Shown: positions 1 through 8,353 of the stretch, piece after piece | Layout: every line of letters begins with the position of its first letter | Numbering within the stretch: position 1 is the stretch's first letter | Assembly: GCA_015179025.1 (NCBI GenBank) | Contig: WHUX01000674.1 | Span: forward strand, 1 to 14,208 | DNA length: 14,208 bases | Direction: 5' to 3' | DNA from: Terfezia claveryi | Lineage: Eukaryota; Ascomycota; Pezizomycetes; Pezizales; Pezizaceae | Notes under the pieces: generated by a model | The model's database searches: none | Told to the model about the DNA's origin: nothing | What the model saw: the letters and a program-made list of their open reading frames with translations, nothing else | Made by a program: the position numbers and the translations under genes

Positions 1-956
1 CAGAAGGAATAAAGATGAACATTATAGTGGTTCATATATTTTTTTGTCGGAATGTGGGGATGAGGTCGGACACAGAAGGTCAGGGTTCGAAATGAATAGA
101 TGTGCGCAATATATTTTGGCGGATGTAAAGAGACAATTTATTTATTATCGGAAGGGTTGGAAGCATAGAGTGTTAGTAGTCTGGTTGGCACGTTAGGTGG
201 ATACAGAGCAGGAGTTGGAAGACGCTGCACTGCAGTAATGTTTGGTGCTGATTGTACACGATTGTGAGGAGGATAGGAGTTATATAGGGATTTAGCGCGA
301 AAGAATAGGACACAGATATTTTAGTCAGGAGCAGGGGAAACGTACTAGAATCATCAGGCCAGACCCTACGGGGCAAGGCGTGGGCGCCGAGAGGCCGGTA
401 GTGACAGGGGCAGAGTAAGGAAAGGTAGAGTCACGGCGCAGCCTGTCAAGAGGTGCATGGGACGGGAGCACGCAGCATGGCGCACATGGTCGGGGATTCG
501 ACTGCAAGCCAAGGCTTTGGGACACCAGAGGGTACGCTAGGATGCGCCGTGATGCCAAGGGTCTGAAAACGGGACTAGGGTCACAGGCACGACAATTTTT
601 TTATTTTGGTTCTTGAAAAATATCCGAACGAAAAGCAGTAAATGTTTTGACGCAGCCAGGGAGAAGTGGCGTCCTGGTGCGGACTCTTGGGTAGGCACGC
701 GCACAAACCGGAGTTAGAGCCCTGACAAAGACTATTGGAGGTGGACGTGGGAACGGCCACCCAAGGTATGGTAGCGCCGCGCGGGAAATGGGCCATGAGG
801 AGAGCCCTGACATGAACTCTGGAAGGCAGACGTGGGGTGGACTCCCACAGCGTAGTGGCGCTGTGATACACATCCTAAGACATAGGCGTACCGGTGCGGG
901 CTCTGAGGGGGCGGTGTCGGGGGGACAACTATCGTCTGCGGCGCGCCGTTAACTGT
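1..956. other. Non-coding stretch without recognisable gene
   Basis: I see no convincing gene here. Open frames on both strands are short and have no recognisable motif. On the minus strand there is a TATA-like box (CCTATATAAC, around 281-288). The stretch lies immediately downstream, in element sense, of the point where pol of element A breaks off, so it may be flanking host DNA or an unrecognised remnant of the 3' end of that element. I cannot decide between these from sequence alone. Confidence 0.5.
717..886. repeat. Degenerate ~85-bp tandem duplication
   Basis: Two units begin with the identical 10-mer GAGCCCTGAC at 717 and 802, a period of 85 bp. Similarity then continues at roughly 60-65% by eye, with shared blocks such as GACGTGGG and a later GTAGYGSCGCYG-like block. 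It looks like an old tandem duplication that has diverged. No third clear unit was found. The alignment was done by eye. Confidence 0.35.
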
Positions 957-1006
957 CAGTTTGCCTTTAAGTCATCGGCGGTGTCGGGGGCCGCAAAGGC
1001 AAACTG
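957..1006. repeat. 12-bp perfect inverted repeat at the broken end of element A
   Basis: CAGTTTGCCTTT at 957-968 is exactly complementary to AAAGGCAAACTG at 995-1006, with a 26-base loop between. The loop contains GGCGGTGTCGGGGG, which recurs almost identically at about 911-925. The structure sits where recognisable pol similarity ends, so it may mark a rearrangement breakpoint. The pol frame also stops here (TAA at 969-967). Confidence 0.6.
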
Positions 1007-3305
1007 CAATCGTTTCTGATGTCAGCTTCCACAAGGGTATTGGCCGCCAGGTCGAGATTTTCAGGTTTCAGTACCACCTGATTCTGGTACTTCAGCCTTT
1101 CATCCCCCCCTTAGGGAGATCTCCTGATCTCCTGGTCAGTGCGTCTGGCTTCCCACCAGCCTTTCCTGGCCGGTACTTGATTTTGAAGTTGAACCGGGAC
1201 AGGAATTCCGACCACCTAGCCTGCCGGCGATTCAGCAACTTGGTAGTTGTGAAGTATTCCAGGTTCTTGTGGTCAGAAAGGACCTCGATAACCCCCTTCG
1301 CTGACTCCAGGTGGGGCCTCCATTCCTCAAATGCTCGCACAATGGCCATTAACTCCTTATCATAGATTTCGTAATTACACTCCGCCGGGGAGTGCTTTTT
1401 GGAGAAATAGGCCACTGGGTGGAGGACTCCATCGACATACTAGGACAGGATTCTGGCGGAAACATAGTCGGAGGCGTCCGTTTCCACGATGCACTCGCTA
1501 TCAGAGTCAAAATTGGCCAGGATTGGGGCTGAGCAAAAGGCTTCCTTGAGGTTCTGGAAGGCGGATTGGGCTTCTGGATTCCAGTGGAAGGCCCTTTTTG
1601 TCAGGTGTGAGCCAGCTTCTACCTTCATTTTCGTCAAGACCGTCAGGGGTGCCACGATTCTTGAGTATCCCAGGATAAATCGGCAGTAGAAGTTGGCAAA
1701 TCCTAGGAAGGCCTGCACATCCTTCAAATTGGCTGGGGTTTCCCACTCTTGGATTGCAGCAACTTTGGCGGGGTCCATCCTAATACCTTCCGTGGTTATG
1801 ATCAAGCCCAGGTACTTCACCTCTTGGACGTGGAATTCGCATTTTTCAGGCTTAAGGTACAGCCTAGCCTGCTCCAGCTTCTCTAGCACTTCTCGGATGT
1901 GGATCTTATGTTCCGCTAGGGTATCCGAGTAGATGAGGATATCGTCCAGGTAGGCGGTGCAGAATACATCCAGAAAGTCCCGCAGAGTGTCATTGATAAA
2001 GTGCTGAAAGGAGGCGGGGGCGTTGGTTAGGCCGAAGGGTATCACATTCTACTCAAAATGGCCATATCGCGTCCGGAAGGCAGTTTTCCACTCCTCCCCC
2101 TCAGCAATTCGTACCAAGTTGTAGGCCCCTCTCAGGTCCAATTTGGTGAACCATTTGGCCTTGGAGAGCCTGGCTAATATCTCCTGAATCAGGGGCAAGA
2201 GGTACCTGTTTTTTACCGTAATCTCATTCAGGCCGCGATAATTCACGCACAACCTAAGGGAGCCATCCGATTTCTTCACAAACAATACGGGTGCACCTGC
2301 TGGGGAGGAGCTATGGCAAATGAAGCTCTTGTTGAGGTTTTCCTCCAAGTACTTCTTCAGGGCTTCCAATTCCGGTCGGGACATTCCATAGAGTGGGCCG
2401 TAAGGGGGGGTTTTTCCTTTGATTAATGGGATTGTGTGGTCATATGGTCGATGGGGGGCAAGCTTTTCTGCGGCTTTTTCCGAGAAGAGGTCGATAAAAT
2501 CATGGTATTCATCCGGGACCATTGATTTCCACTCCTCCTTAGGTCTCATCTTATTAATCTCTAGGTTAATTTCGCAGATTGACAGGGTATGGGCCTTTAG
2601 TTTGTGTCGTTTGGTAAGGTAAGCAAAGGCCCCAGCTCCAATGAAGCTGACATTCAGGGGTTTAGTAGAAGCCGGGGGAACTAGGGGATCAGGAGTAGGA
2701 GCAGGGGGTTTGCCAACGTTGACATATGCGGTCTGGTGTACTACCTGGGCGGGGTCCTCTACCATGGGAGGTAAAGCACATAACCCCCTAACGGCGGCCT
2801 GCGGGGCACCACAGTGTCTCTTGCAATACCCGCTATTGAAATTCAAGGTATAGGAGCCGAAATTGACGGAGATATCATGCATCCAGAGCCATGGGATCCC
2901 CAGAACAATAGGGTATTTTAGCTTGGTCACAAATATCGGGAGGCTCTCCGAATGATCTCCAATGGCACTGGGTAAACAAGCAAGGTCGGTGATAGCCCCG
3001 GAGGAGATAGGACGGCCATCAATAACGTCGAGGAGGCGGGGGGTGTTGAGCTTGGAGGTTGGGATGGAATTCTTACTGACGAAGGCCTGATCAATGAAGG
3101 CAATTCCTGAAGCACCACAATCTATGAGAGCTGATGTGTCCACTGTTTTACGATTGAATTTGACAGTTATAGGTACAACGAAGTGCTCGCCAAACAGGCA
3201 AGACTCATCAACAGACATAGATGTAAGCAAAGAAAACGCAGACAAAGATAAATGACCTGGGGCAGGTCCCTTGCTAGTGTCAGTAACTAGGCAAGGGACT
3301 CCCCG
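967..3305 (-). pseudogene. pol: Element A pol: protease, reverse transcriptase, RNase H; broken
   Basis: The pol frame opens at the end of gag in the -1 frame. A retropepsin-like protease has its active site near 3122 as ALIDCGASG, where D-S/T-G is usual. Reverse transcriptase follows, with SPAGAPVLFVKKSDGS, FTKLDL and the catalytic YLDD. RNase H shows [13 protein letters not shown] and SDHKNLEYF. The reading frame is one continuous phase apart from TAG at 2051-2049 (where Tyr before the conserved NVMPFG is expected), TAG at 1442-1440 (a Gln codon expected) and a frame change at a run of seven G residues (1104-1110), which is consistent with a one-base insertion. After that run the frame continues into the usual post-RNase H linker and ends at TAA 969-967. 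The integrase is absent. Further likely decay includes RLCVNYR for the usual RLCVDYR, and NRYLLP for NRYPLP. It would make cDNA if intact; as it stands it is a pseudogene. Confidence 0.88.
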
Positions 3306-3311
3306 TTTCCC
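3266..3311 (-). promoter_or_regulatory. -1 programmed ribosomal frameshift signal between gag and pol
   Basis: On the minus strand the heptamer GGGAAAC (3311-3305) lies in gag phase exactly as G GGA AAC, the canonical X XXY YYZ layout. After a 5-base spacer (GGGGA) comes a stem: GTCCCTTGC (3299-3291) pairs perfectly with GCAAGGGAC (3274-3266), and after a one-base bulge (3290) TAGT (3289-3286) pairs with ACTA (3278-3275) around a 7-base loop. The gag stop codon TAG (3289-3287) is inside the stem. Slipping back one base enters the pol frame, which is open from 3305 to 2052. Heptamer, phase, spacing and hairpin all agree, so I am fairly sure of this, though function is inferred. Confidence 0.8.
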
Positions 3312-4485
3312 GACTCTTCCCTAACTTCTTCGATCCTGGCTTCCGAGATGGCATGAGCGGCTAGGGAGCGGTTTTTTCGGAGGGGACATACCGTAATAAA
3401 GTGGTCCCCTTTTCCACACGCCATGCACAACCCATTATTCCGGCAGTGATCTCTCTCCTCCTGGGTTAACCGTGGCCTACCTGCGGATAGGTCCATAGGC
3501 GCGGCACCACCTGCCACGAGAGAGGGGTGCGCGGGTTTGTTGGCCGAGGCCGGGACTTGGGCAGGCTTGGGGGTCGGTTGCTGTTGTTGGTGTTGCTATA
3601 GTTGGTGGTGCTGTGATTGCTGAGGTGAGCGGGTAGCAGGGCGGAAGGTAAGGCGGTGTCTCAACCTAGCCATCCGTTGTTCCACCCTGAATGCCTGGTC
3701 GATTAATTCGTCGAGACTCTTGGTCTCTGGAAGGGTGACCATAGCCTGTTGAAGTTCATTATTCTGTCCCTCCTGGAACTGCTCGAGCTTTGACTGGTCG
3801 TTCCACAATACTTCTGCTGCCAGCCTGGAGAACTCTGCCACATATGTGGATAGATCCGAATTACGTTGTTTCAGGGCTCGGAGGGCTCGACTAGCCGTAC
3901 CCACAGCATCGGGGTCCCCAAAAGCCCTGTCTAGAATAGCGAAGAGTGCCGGGATGCCGTCCAGCTTAATCCCAGTCTCGAGGACATATGGCTGGATTTG
4001 ATCTACTGCCTTACCCTCCAGCAGGGCAAAGACATAAGCTAATCGGTGTTGCTCGGATGGGAATCTGGCTGAGTCCCCATTGAGTTTGAGGTTTACCGAG
4101 TTCTTCTAAGCTTGGAGGCGAGCCCTATCCCCTTTGAATTTGGGGGGGTTGTAATACTTTCGGTTTTGGCGGTTGGTGCGGAGGGTGGGGTTGCCGACAT
4201 AGCGGCTATAGTGCGGTTGAGGGTCTGGATCGTGGTTCGCTCGTTGGCCAGAGCGATGGTGGCATTGTCAAGGTCGTTTTGGAGTACTGTGATTTCTTCA
4301 TTGGCGGATCTCAGTTTTCGTTCAGCCATGGCCAAGCTATTGCCGAGTTCGGCCCCGATGGCTTCCATGGCCTCGAAGATGTCGATGATCTCTCGACGAT
4401 AGGCATTCAATTCGTTCGGTCCTGAGGATATAGGGGAGTTCCTCCAGGTTTGAAACTTGACAGCGGGTGGAGGGGTTCCGGACAT
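3287..4485 (-). pseudogene. gag: Element A gag with CCHC zinc knuckle; broken
   Basis: This encodes the structural Gag that assembles the virus-like particle. The likely start is ATG 4485-4483 (MSGTPPPAVKF). The first third contains a probable coiled coil (AMAERKLRSANEEITVLQND and onward). The retrotransposon-gag core follows in another frame and includes the typical FPSEQHRLAYVFALLEGKA. The zinc knuckle CMACGKGDHFITVC fits C-X2-C-X4-H-X4-C. Two lesions are visible. The frame is lost between 4108 and 4093, where one frame ends at TAA 4095-4093 and the next opens after TAG 4108-4106, implying a one-base indel. A TAG at 3598-3596 lies in a Gln/His-rich linker and looks like a former CAG or CAA. 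The frame then continues to TAG 3289-3287. An open frame also runs from inside the neighbouring LTR (4617) into gag; I regard that as fortuitous. Confidence 0.85.
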
Positions 4486-5567
4486 GACAGCGTACCAGTT
4501 GGTCGAGAAGATCCAACGTAGTATAACGAGGGCTCTGGGGGACAAGGCTGTCACGGGGGCCCTATTGACTGATAGCGCTCTTGCGACTATTAGGACGGCC
4601 GTAATTTCCTGCCGCAACGATATCTATTCCGCAACACAGAATATCAATCCTATAGCAGTAAAGTTTAGTCCAACAGTAGTTCCTCACGACGGATCTTATT
4701 TCGCAACACAAAATAAATCCTATGTCCCTTAAACGTAAAGTTAACTCAAGACTTAGAACTTTGTAGGCTTCGTGTACTCAAGGTGCTCTTGCTTTCGAAT
4801 ACTCGCTGGTGGTAGAATGAATTCAACCAGAACTACTTGCACTATTTATATTCCGCGATGTTCGTAGATATTCTTATGATAAAAATATTTTATAAAACGC
4901 GGGCCTACCTGTCACCTTGGATTTTCTTCCTAAGTGTTATGCCATCCATACCTTTGTTAATGCAGTTGCTATCTGCACTCGTTGTCACAAGTTACTAACC
5001 CGAACGTAGAGAATATTTCCATGTCTGCATGTTATACATACTTCGCTTATAGCTCGCTTATCCCATTAAAGAATTCTTATCCGAGACAACTAAATTCAAT
5101 TCCAGATACGTTACCAATCCCCGATACTATCGAATTACTATCCGACAATATCCGAAGGCATCTAATTATGTTTCCGGCAGTATTCACTTAATAGTGTCTA
5201 GTGTCCATTGAAAATAATTTTCGACTGCACATAACTCTATGAATAGAGAACCGTGGGTCACAAGTAGATTACCATTGGAAAGGTATCAACGCATAGAAGA
5301 TTATAGAATCTTAGTTTATCTCGATACCCAAATTATTCACGGAGTTATTACCAATAATAAGTAAACCTCCTCGTGGACCTATATGACCTTATTAAAAGTC
5401 TTATATCTCCATGAGTTTAACTCCGATCATAAAAAGGATTGCAGAAATGGAATCAGGACGAAGAGTAGGCTTAGATAGAACCTTGAAACATTAAATTCGG
5501 AGAACTTTATGTTTTGGCCCTACCTTTGGCCTCTGTCCTGGGCGCACTCCCTTATAGTGTCACCGGA

Positions 5568-5588
5568 CGCACTTTGGTCTAAAGTGCG
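5568..5588. repeat. 8-bp hairpin within the LTR
   Basis: CGCACTTT and AAAGTGCG pair perfectly around GGTCT. The other LTR copy has one mismatch in the second arm (AAAGTGTG). The arm overlaps the motif GGACGCA, which also recurs in the hairpin region just beyond the LTR end (5982, 5991, 6058). Confidence 0.5.
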
Positions 5589-5639
5589 CTCTCGGTCCTT
5601 CATTTTTTTAGTTATTTTTACCGAATTATTTTCCTGCAG

Positions 5640-5688
5640 TTCAGGGTAATAATTCAATATTCAGGGTAACGCCAAGACTTCAGGGTAA
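5640..5688 (-). repeat. Three TTCAGGGTAA direct repeats in LTR copy 1
   Basis: The exact 10-mer TTCAGGGTAA occurs at 5640, 5660 and 5679 (TTACCCTGAA in element sense), spaced 20 and 19 bp. The same trio is in the other LTR. A TATA-like stretch lies at about 5705-5714, upstream of it in element sense. Regularly spaced short repeats near a TATA box could bind a transcription factor; that is inference. Confidence 0.5.
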
Positions 5689-5944
5689 CAGCTAATATAG
5701 CTAGCATATATATACATATAGTCAGCATATTAATCTGAGTATAACAATTGAACCGTTAATCGGATTCTTATGAAACTTAAACCGTAGCTCCCTCAAGGGT
5801 CTATGGACGTTCCATAAGGGTTTTAACCATCTAGGATGATTATAAACTATTCCGAGGTTCATACTCGTTTCATATACTTAACTCTTATAGATAAGTATTA
5901 GAAACGTTTGCACCACACTGCTAAGAGTGTACCTAGAGTTCATA

Positions 5945-6655
5945 TACATCACCAAAAATATTATTTGCGTCCTGTGCGTCCGGACGCATGGGACGCACAG
6001 GACGCTCGAGAGACAAACTCAAGATCAGGATGCCAAACGCTCGGTGCGCAAGCGTTCGGACGCACTCGGACAGTGCTCTCACGCCTGATACTCAACACCA
6101 TTGCTTGGCAGGAGGCCCTGCGCCTGGGACGCGACTCTGGTTGGAAGCCTTGTCCCGACGCAACTTGTCGGTGAACCCACGCCTTTGATGTCTATGCGCG
6201 GTCCTCCTGGATCCCTGATGTCAATCCGAATTGTAGAACCATTCATGACACTGTAGCAAATTGCAGATCCATCTTGACGCCATCGCACTCGCGAACTTCG
6301 TCACCAACTCCATAGGTCTATTGGGTACTCTTCCTCAATGCTTGCATAAATGCCTACCCGTCTTCAACTCTGGTCTGCTCAGATCTCACGCCACAAACGC
6401 TGGGTCCCCGATATGCTACGTCGGGACTACCTGCGTACCAAGCTTGTGAATCCCGGGTGTGCATCCACCATTGTACTTAGTTCTACTCTGATATTGCCTT
6501 TATTTCATACTTGAGGTACCTAATCTATTCACAAAAAACGTATATTTATACATGCATGTATAGCAAGAAAAAGAAAAATCATGTAGCAAAAAAAAAAAAA
6601 GAGGCCAGAATGCTGCCATGTCATATGTATTGGGGTATGATATTTCTAGAGTTAT
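5945..6655. other. Non-coding interval between truncated LTR and DUF6532-like gene
   Basis: No convincing gene. Open frames of 60-90 codons overlap one another on both strands and carry no motif. The left part holds a strong hairpin (5967-6005) and several GGACGCA motifs. The right end, with a 13-A run at 6588-6600 (poly-T on the minus strand), is probably the 3' flank of the gene ending at 6656. The missing 66 bp of the LTR is not found here. Confidence 0.5.
5967..6005. repeat. Perfect 15-bp inverted repeat with 9-base loop
   Basis: GCGTCCTGTGCGTCC (5967-5981) is fully complementary to GGACGCACAGGACGC (5991-6005). The inner part TGCGTCCGGACGCA (5975-5988) is itself a 14-bp palindrome, so two alternative folds compete. 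It lies 22 bp beyond the point where the LTR is broken. Confidence 0.8.
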
Positions 6656-8353
6656 TCAGTCATCATCCGTCTCCTCTTCAAGTTCATTATCGGTCTCGTG
6701 TTCTGCGGCTTCCACATCGGTTTCTACATGTGAGTTAGAATTAGCCTTTTCTGAGTAGTTATGAGTATAGAAAGACGTAAACTTACGGGAGTGGTCTTCC
6801 TTCTCACCTTGGTTGCCCTGCCGGTGGAAGGCGTCGGGAATCCGTTGCCGTGTAACGCGAGCTGCTCGGGTCGCTTGGAGAAGTTCCTGCATAAGCTCGG
6901 CCTCAAAGGCCGAGGTATCACCAACTTCCAGGGGCTGGTCTGATTCCAGACACCCTTTTTGTTGTGCAGCGGCCATACGTGTGCGTATATCGGCCTTTAT
7001 GGCCGCCAATAGGAGCATACGTACTCTCCTTGGGTGGGCATTCCAGGTGGCCAAAAACCGTTGGTACATTGCTATATGCGTCAGAAAGTGAGCTGCCTAT
7101 GTCGGATTAGAAATACTTACTGACGGTTGAATCGTATTTGAATTTTGTCGCACTCGGAGGTTCAACATACACCCCGGTCATCCATGCTTTGAGGCAATGT
7201 CGCATTGCCGAGGTCACCAGGCAAATGCAGACCTCATTGATAGCATCAAAGAAGGATTCATCGCAGTTCCCCCGCTGCTTGAGAGTGGAGAAATATTTGC
7301 GGAAAATGATTTCTGTTATTTCGCTCCCTCGGAAATGCTTTTGGTGGGTCTACATGAGTATTAGACAGGTTAGACATGTCAGACTTCCGACGCAAGAAGG
7401 AAGCTTTACCTCTCGTCCGTCTTCCCGACAGATGAACCGATCCTGGAATAGGAGATAGCTCACCCGCTGAGCTACCTCATGTTGGGGCAGCTTGTCCAAC
7501 CCGAAGACGCCCACAATACTGCGTTTACATTCGTAAACAAGATGTGAGCGAGTTCGGGAGTGGATGCTGTGGAGCTGTGATGGTTTAGATTACCATCCGA
7601 CGTCACGCATAGGGAGTATTACATACATGAGTACTTGCAATTTTCAGGCGTGGTAGTGTCTCGCCGGTTTCCTCCTGTGCCTTGACCCAAGTTACAGATA
7701 ATAATTGTTGGATTTCCTCTGCATTGAGCATTGGATTTCCGAAAAGGGTATAATGCCGCATATGGGAGGTAGCTCGACGGACCAGTTCCTTGTATTCGTC
7801 AGGAACTGAGAAAAATAAGCGGGATCTGGGCCCGACGCGAGGTGGCTTCTGGATCGTGAGTCCAAGCTCTTCTTCCTCCTGAGTATGGCCTTCTGAGTTC
7901 AAGCTGAATGTATCACTTGGCATATCACCGGCACTGGACTCAGTGTGGTGGGGACGTGGCTGCCCTCTGCCAGTAGAGAGCAGCGGTAGCGAGGACTATG
8001 TACATCATGGTTAGCCAGGCTCATCTTGATTTAGGTGTGGGGGTGGTACTCACTCGCTGCCTTGAACTCGATGGGTGTGCTGCAGAACTCGATGGGTGTG
8101 CTGCAGAACTCGATGGGTGTGCTGCAGAACTCGATGGGTGTGCTGCAGAACGTGGTGTCTTTGGTGCACCATAATCGATTCGAAGTTTTCTGGCTGGACG
8201 TCCTCCATCTGACTCAGCAAGTCTTTTGGAAGACAGAGCAAGATGGGGAGGCTGTAATACAGTATCCTCATCATCCTCCCCTTCGGTGTCCTCCTGAAAT
8301 GAATAGGATGTAACTGTTCGCTGTCGGTTGACTCCTTGGGAGCGTCGGGACAT
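6656..8353 (-). CDS. Six-exon, DUF6532-like protein, 471 aa, apparently intact
   Basis: I predict exons 8353-8054, 7995-7627, 7574-7410, 7349-7121, 7071-6787 and 6723-6656. Introns are 58, 52, 60, 49 and 63 bp with donors GTGAGT, GTATGT, GTAAAG, GTAAGT and GTAAGT, and acceptors preceded by branch-like GCTAAC, TCTAAA, TCTAAC, CTGAC and TTCTAAC. Joined, they give 1416 nt with no internal stop. Residues 1-150 are polar and probably disordered, with an acidic patch and four AAHPSSS repeats. About 160-385 resembles the fungal DUF6532 domain: an SVPDEYKEL...RHYTLFGNP segment, SYLLFQDRFIC, and SAMRHCLKAWMTGVYVEPP followed by YQRFLATWN. The tail is acidic. I chose ATG 8353 because a pyrimidine-rich tract precedes it; the frame is also open to 8542. 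The function of this family is unknown to me. The splice model is firm because every junction keeps phase; the family call is from memory and moderate. Confidence 0.72.
8064..8147 (-). repeat. Coding minisatellite, 4 perfect 21-bp units
   Basis: The unit GAACTCGATGGGTGTGCTGCA (plus strand) is repeated four times without a single mismatch in exon 1 of the DUF6532-like gene and encodes AAHPSSS four times on the minus strand. Unit length is a multiple of three, so copy-number change keeps the frame. Perfect identity implies recent expansion or homogenisation. Confidence 0.95.

Larger units (their letters stand above)
957..4548 (-). mobile_element. Ty3/gypsy element A, degraded and truncated
   Basis: A remnant LTR retrotransposon in minus orientation, with the order gag (zinc knuckle), protease, reverse transcriptase, RNase H typical of Ty3/gypsy (Metaviridae). 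No integrase follows RNase H. No LTR or primer-binding site of its own was identified. The 63 bp between the gag ATG (4485) and 4549 is leader-like, after which a family B LTR begins. Its RT differs clearly in sequence from that of element B, so the two are different families. At least five inactivating lesions plus the 3' truncation show it is dead. Confidence 0.85.
4549..5944 (-). mobile_element. Family B LTR, truncated copy
   Basis: This is nearly identical (about 96% by eye in the first ~500 bases, mostly transitions, with small indels) to the LTR at 9797-11264 and in the same orientation. Its 3' end in element sense is intact at 4549 (terminal TGTCACGGGG on the plus strand). The other end stops at about 5944, lacking the last 66 bp (counterpart of 11199-11264). 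No polypurine tract or B coding sequence adjoins it, so it looks like a solo or truncated LTR inserted 63 bp upstream of the ATG of A gag. The missing end prevents finding a target-site duplication. Confidence 0.85.

Noticed and set aside
70..105. GGGTTCGAA-like box resembling a tRNA T-loop
   Set aside because: No T-stem complement and no cloverleaf.
486..520. tRNA-like 3' end on the minus strand (TCGAATCCCCGACCA)
   Set aside because: The T-arm does not pair and no acceptor stem partner or anticodon arm is found at the right distance.
961..1365. 134-codon plus-strand frame
   Set aside because: Shadow of the RNase H coding sequence on the opposite strand.
4486..4617. Open frame from the LTR into gag as an extended Gag N-terminus
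   Set aside because: The first codons are LTR sequence and MSGTPPP at 4485 is a natural Gag start; the fusion looks fortuitous.
4982..5191. 69-codon plus-strand frame also present at 10231-10440
   Set aside because: Conserved only because both lie in copies of the same LTR, antisense to the element; no motif or start context.
6079..6288. Minus-strand 69-codon frame and overlapping plus frames at 5908-6449
   Set aside because: Overlapping frames on both strands with no motif or splice support; treated as chance.
7093..7120. A 28-bp intron (GTAAGT to GGCAG) at the fourth splice site
   Set aside because: Too short for a fungal intron; the 49-bp version with a CTGAC branch and ATATAG acceptor also keeps phase.
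8021..8050. Continuation of exon 1 to a stop at 8021 as an unspliced gene
   Set aside because: A canonical GTGAGT...GCTAAC...ACATAG intron joins in phase to a long conserved-looking frame.
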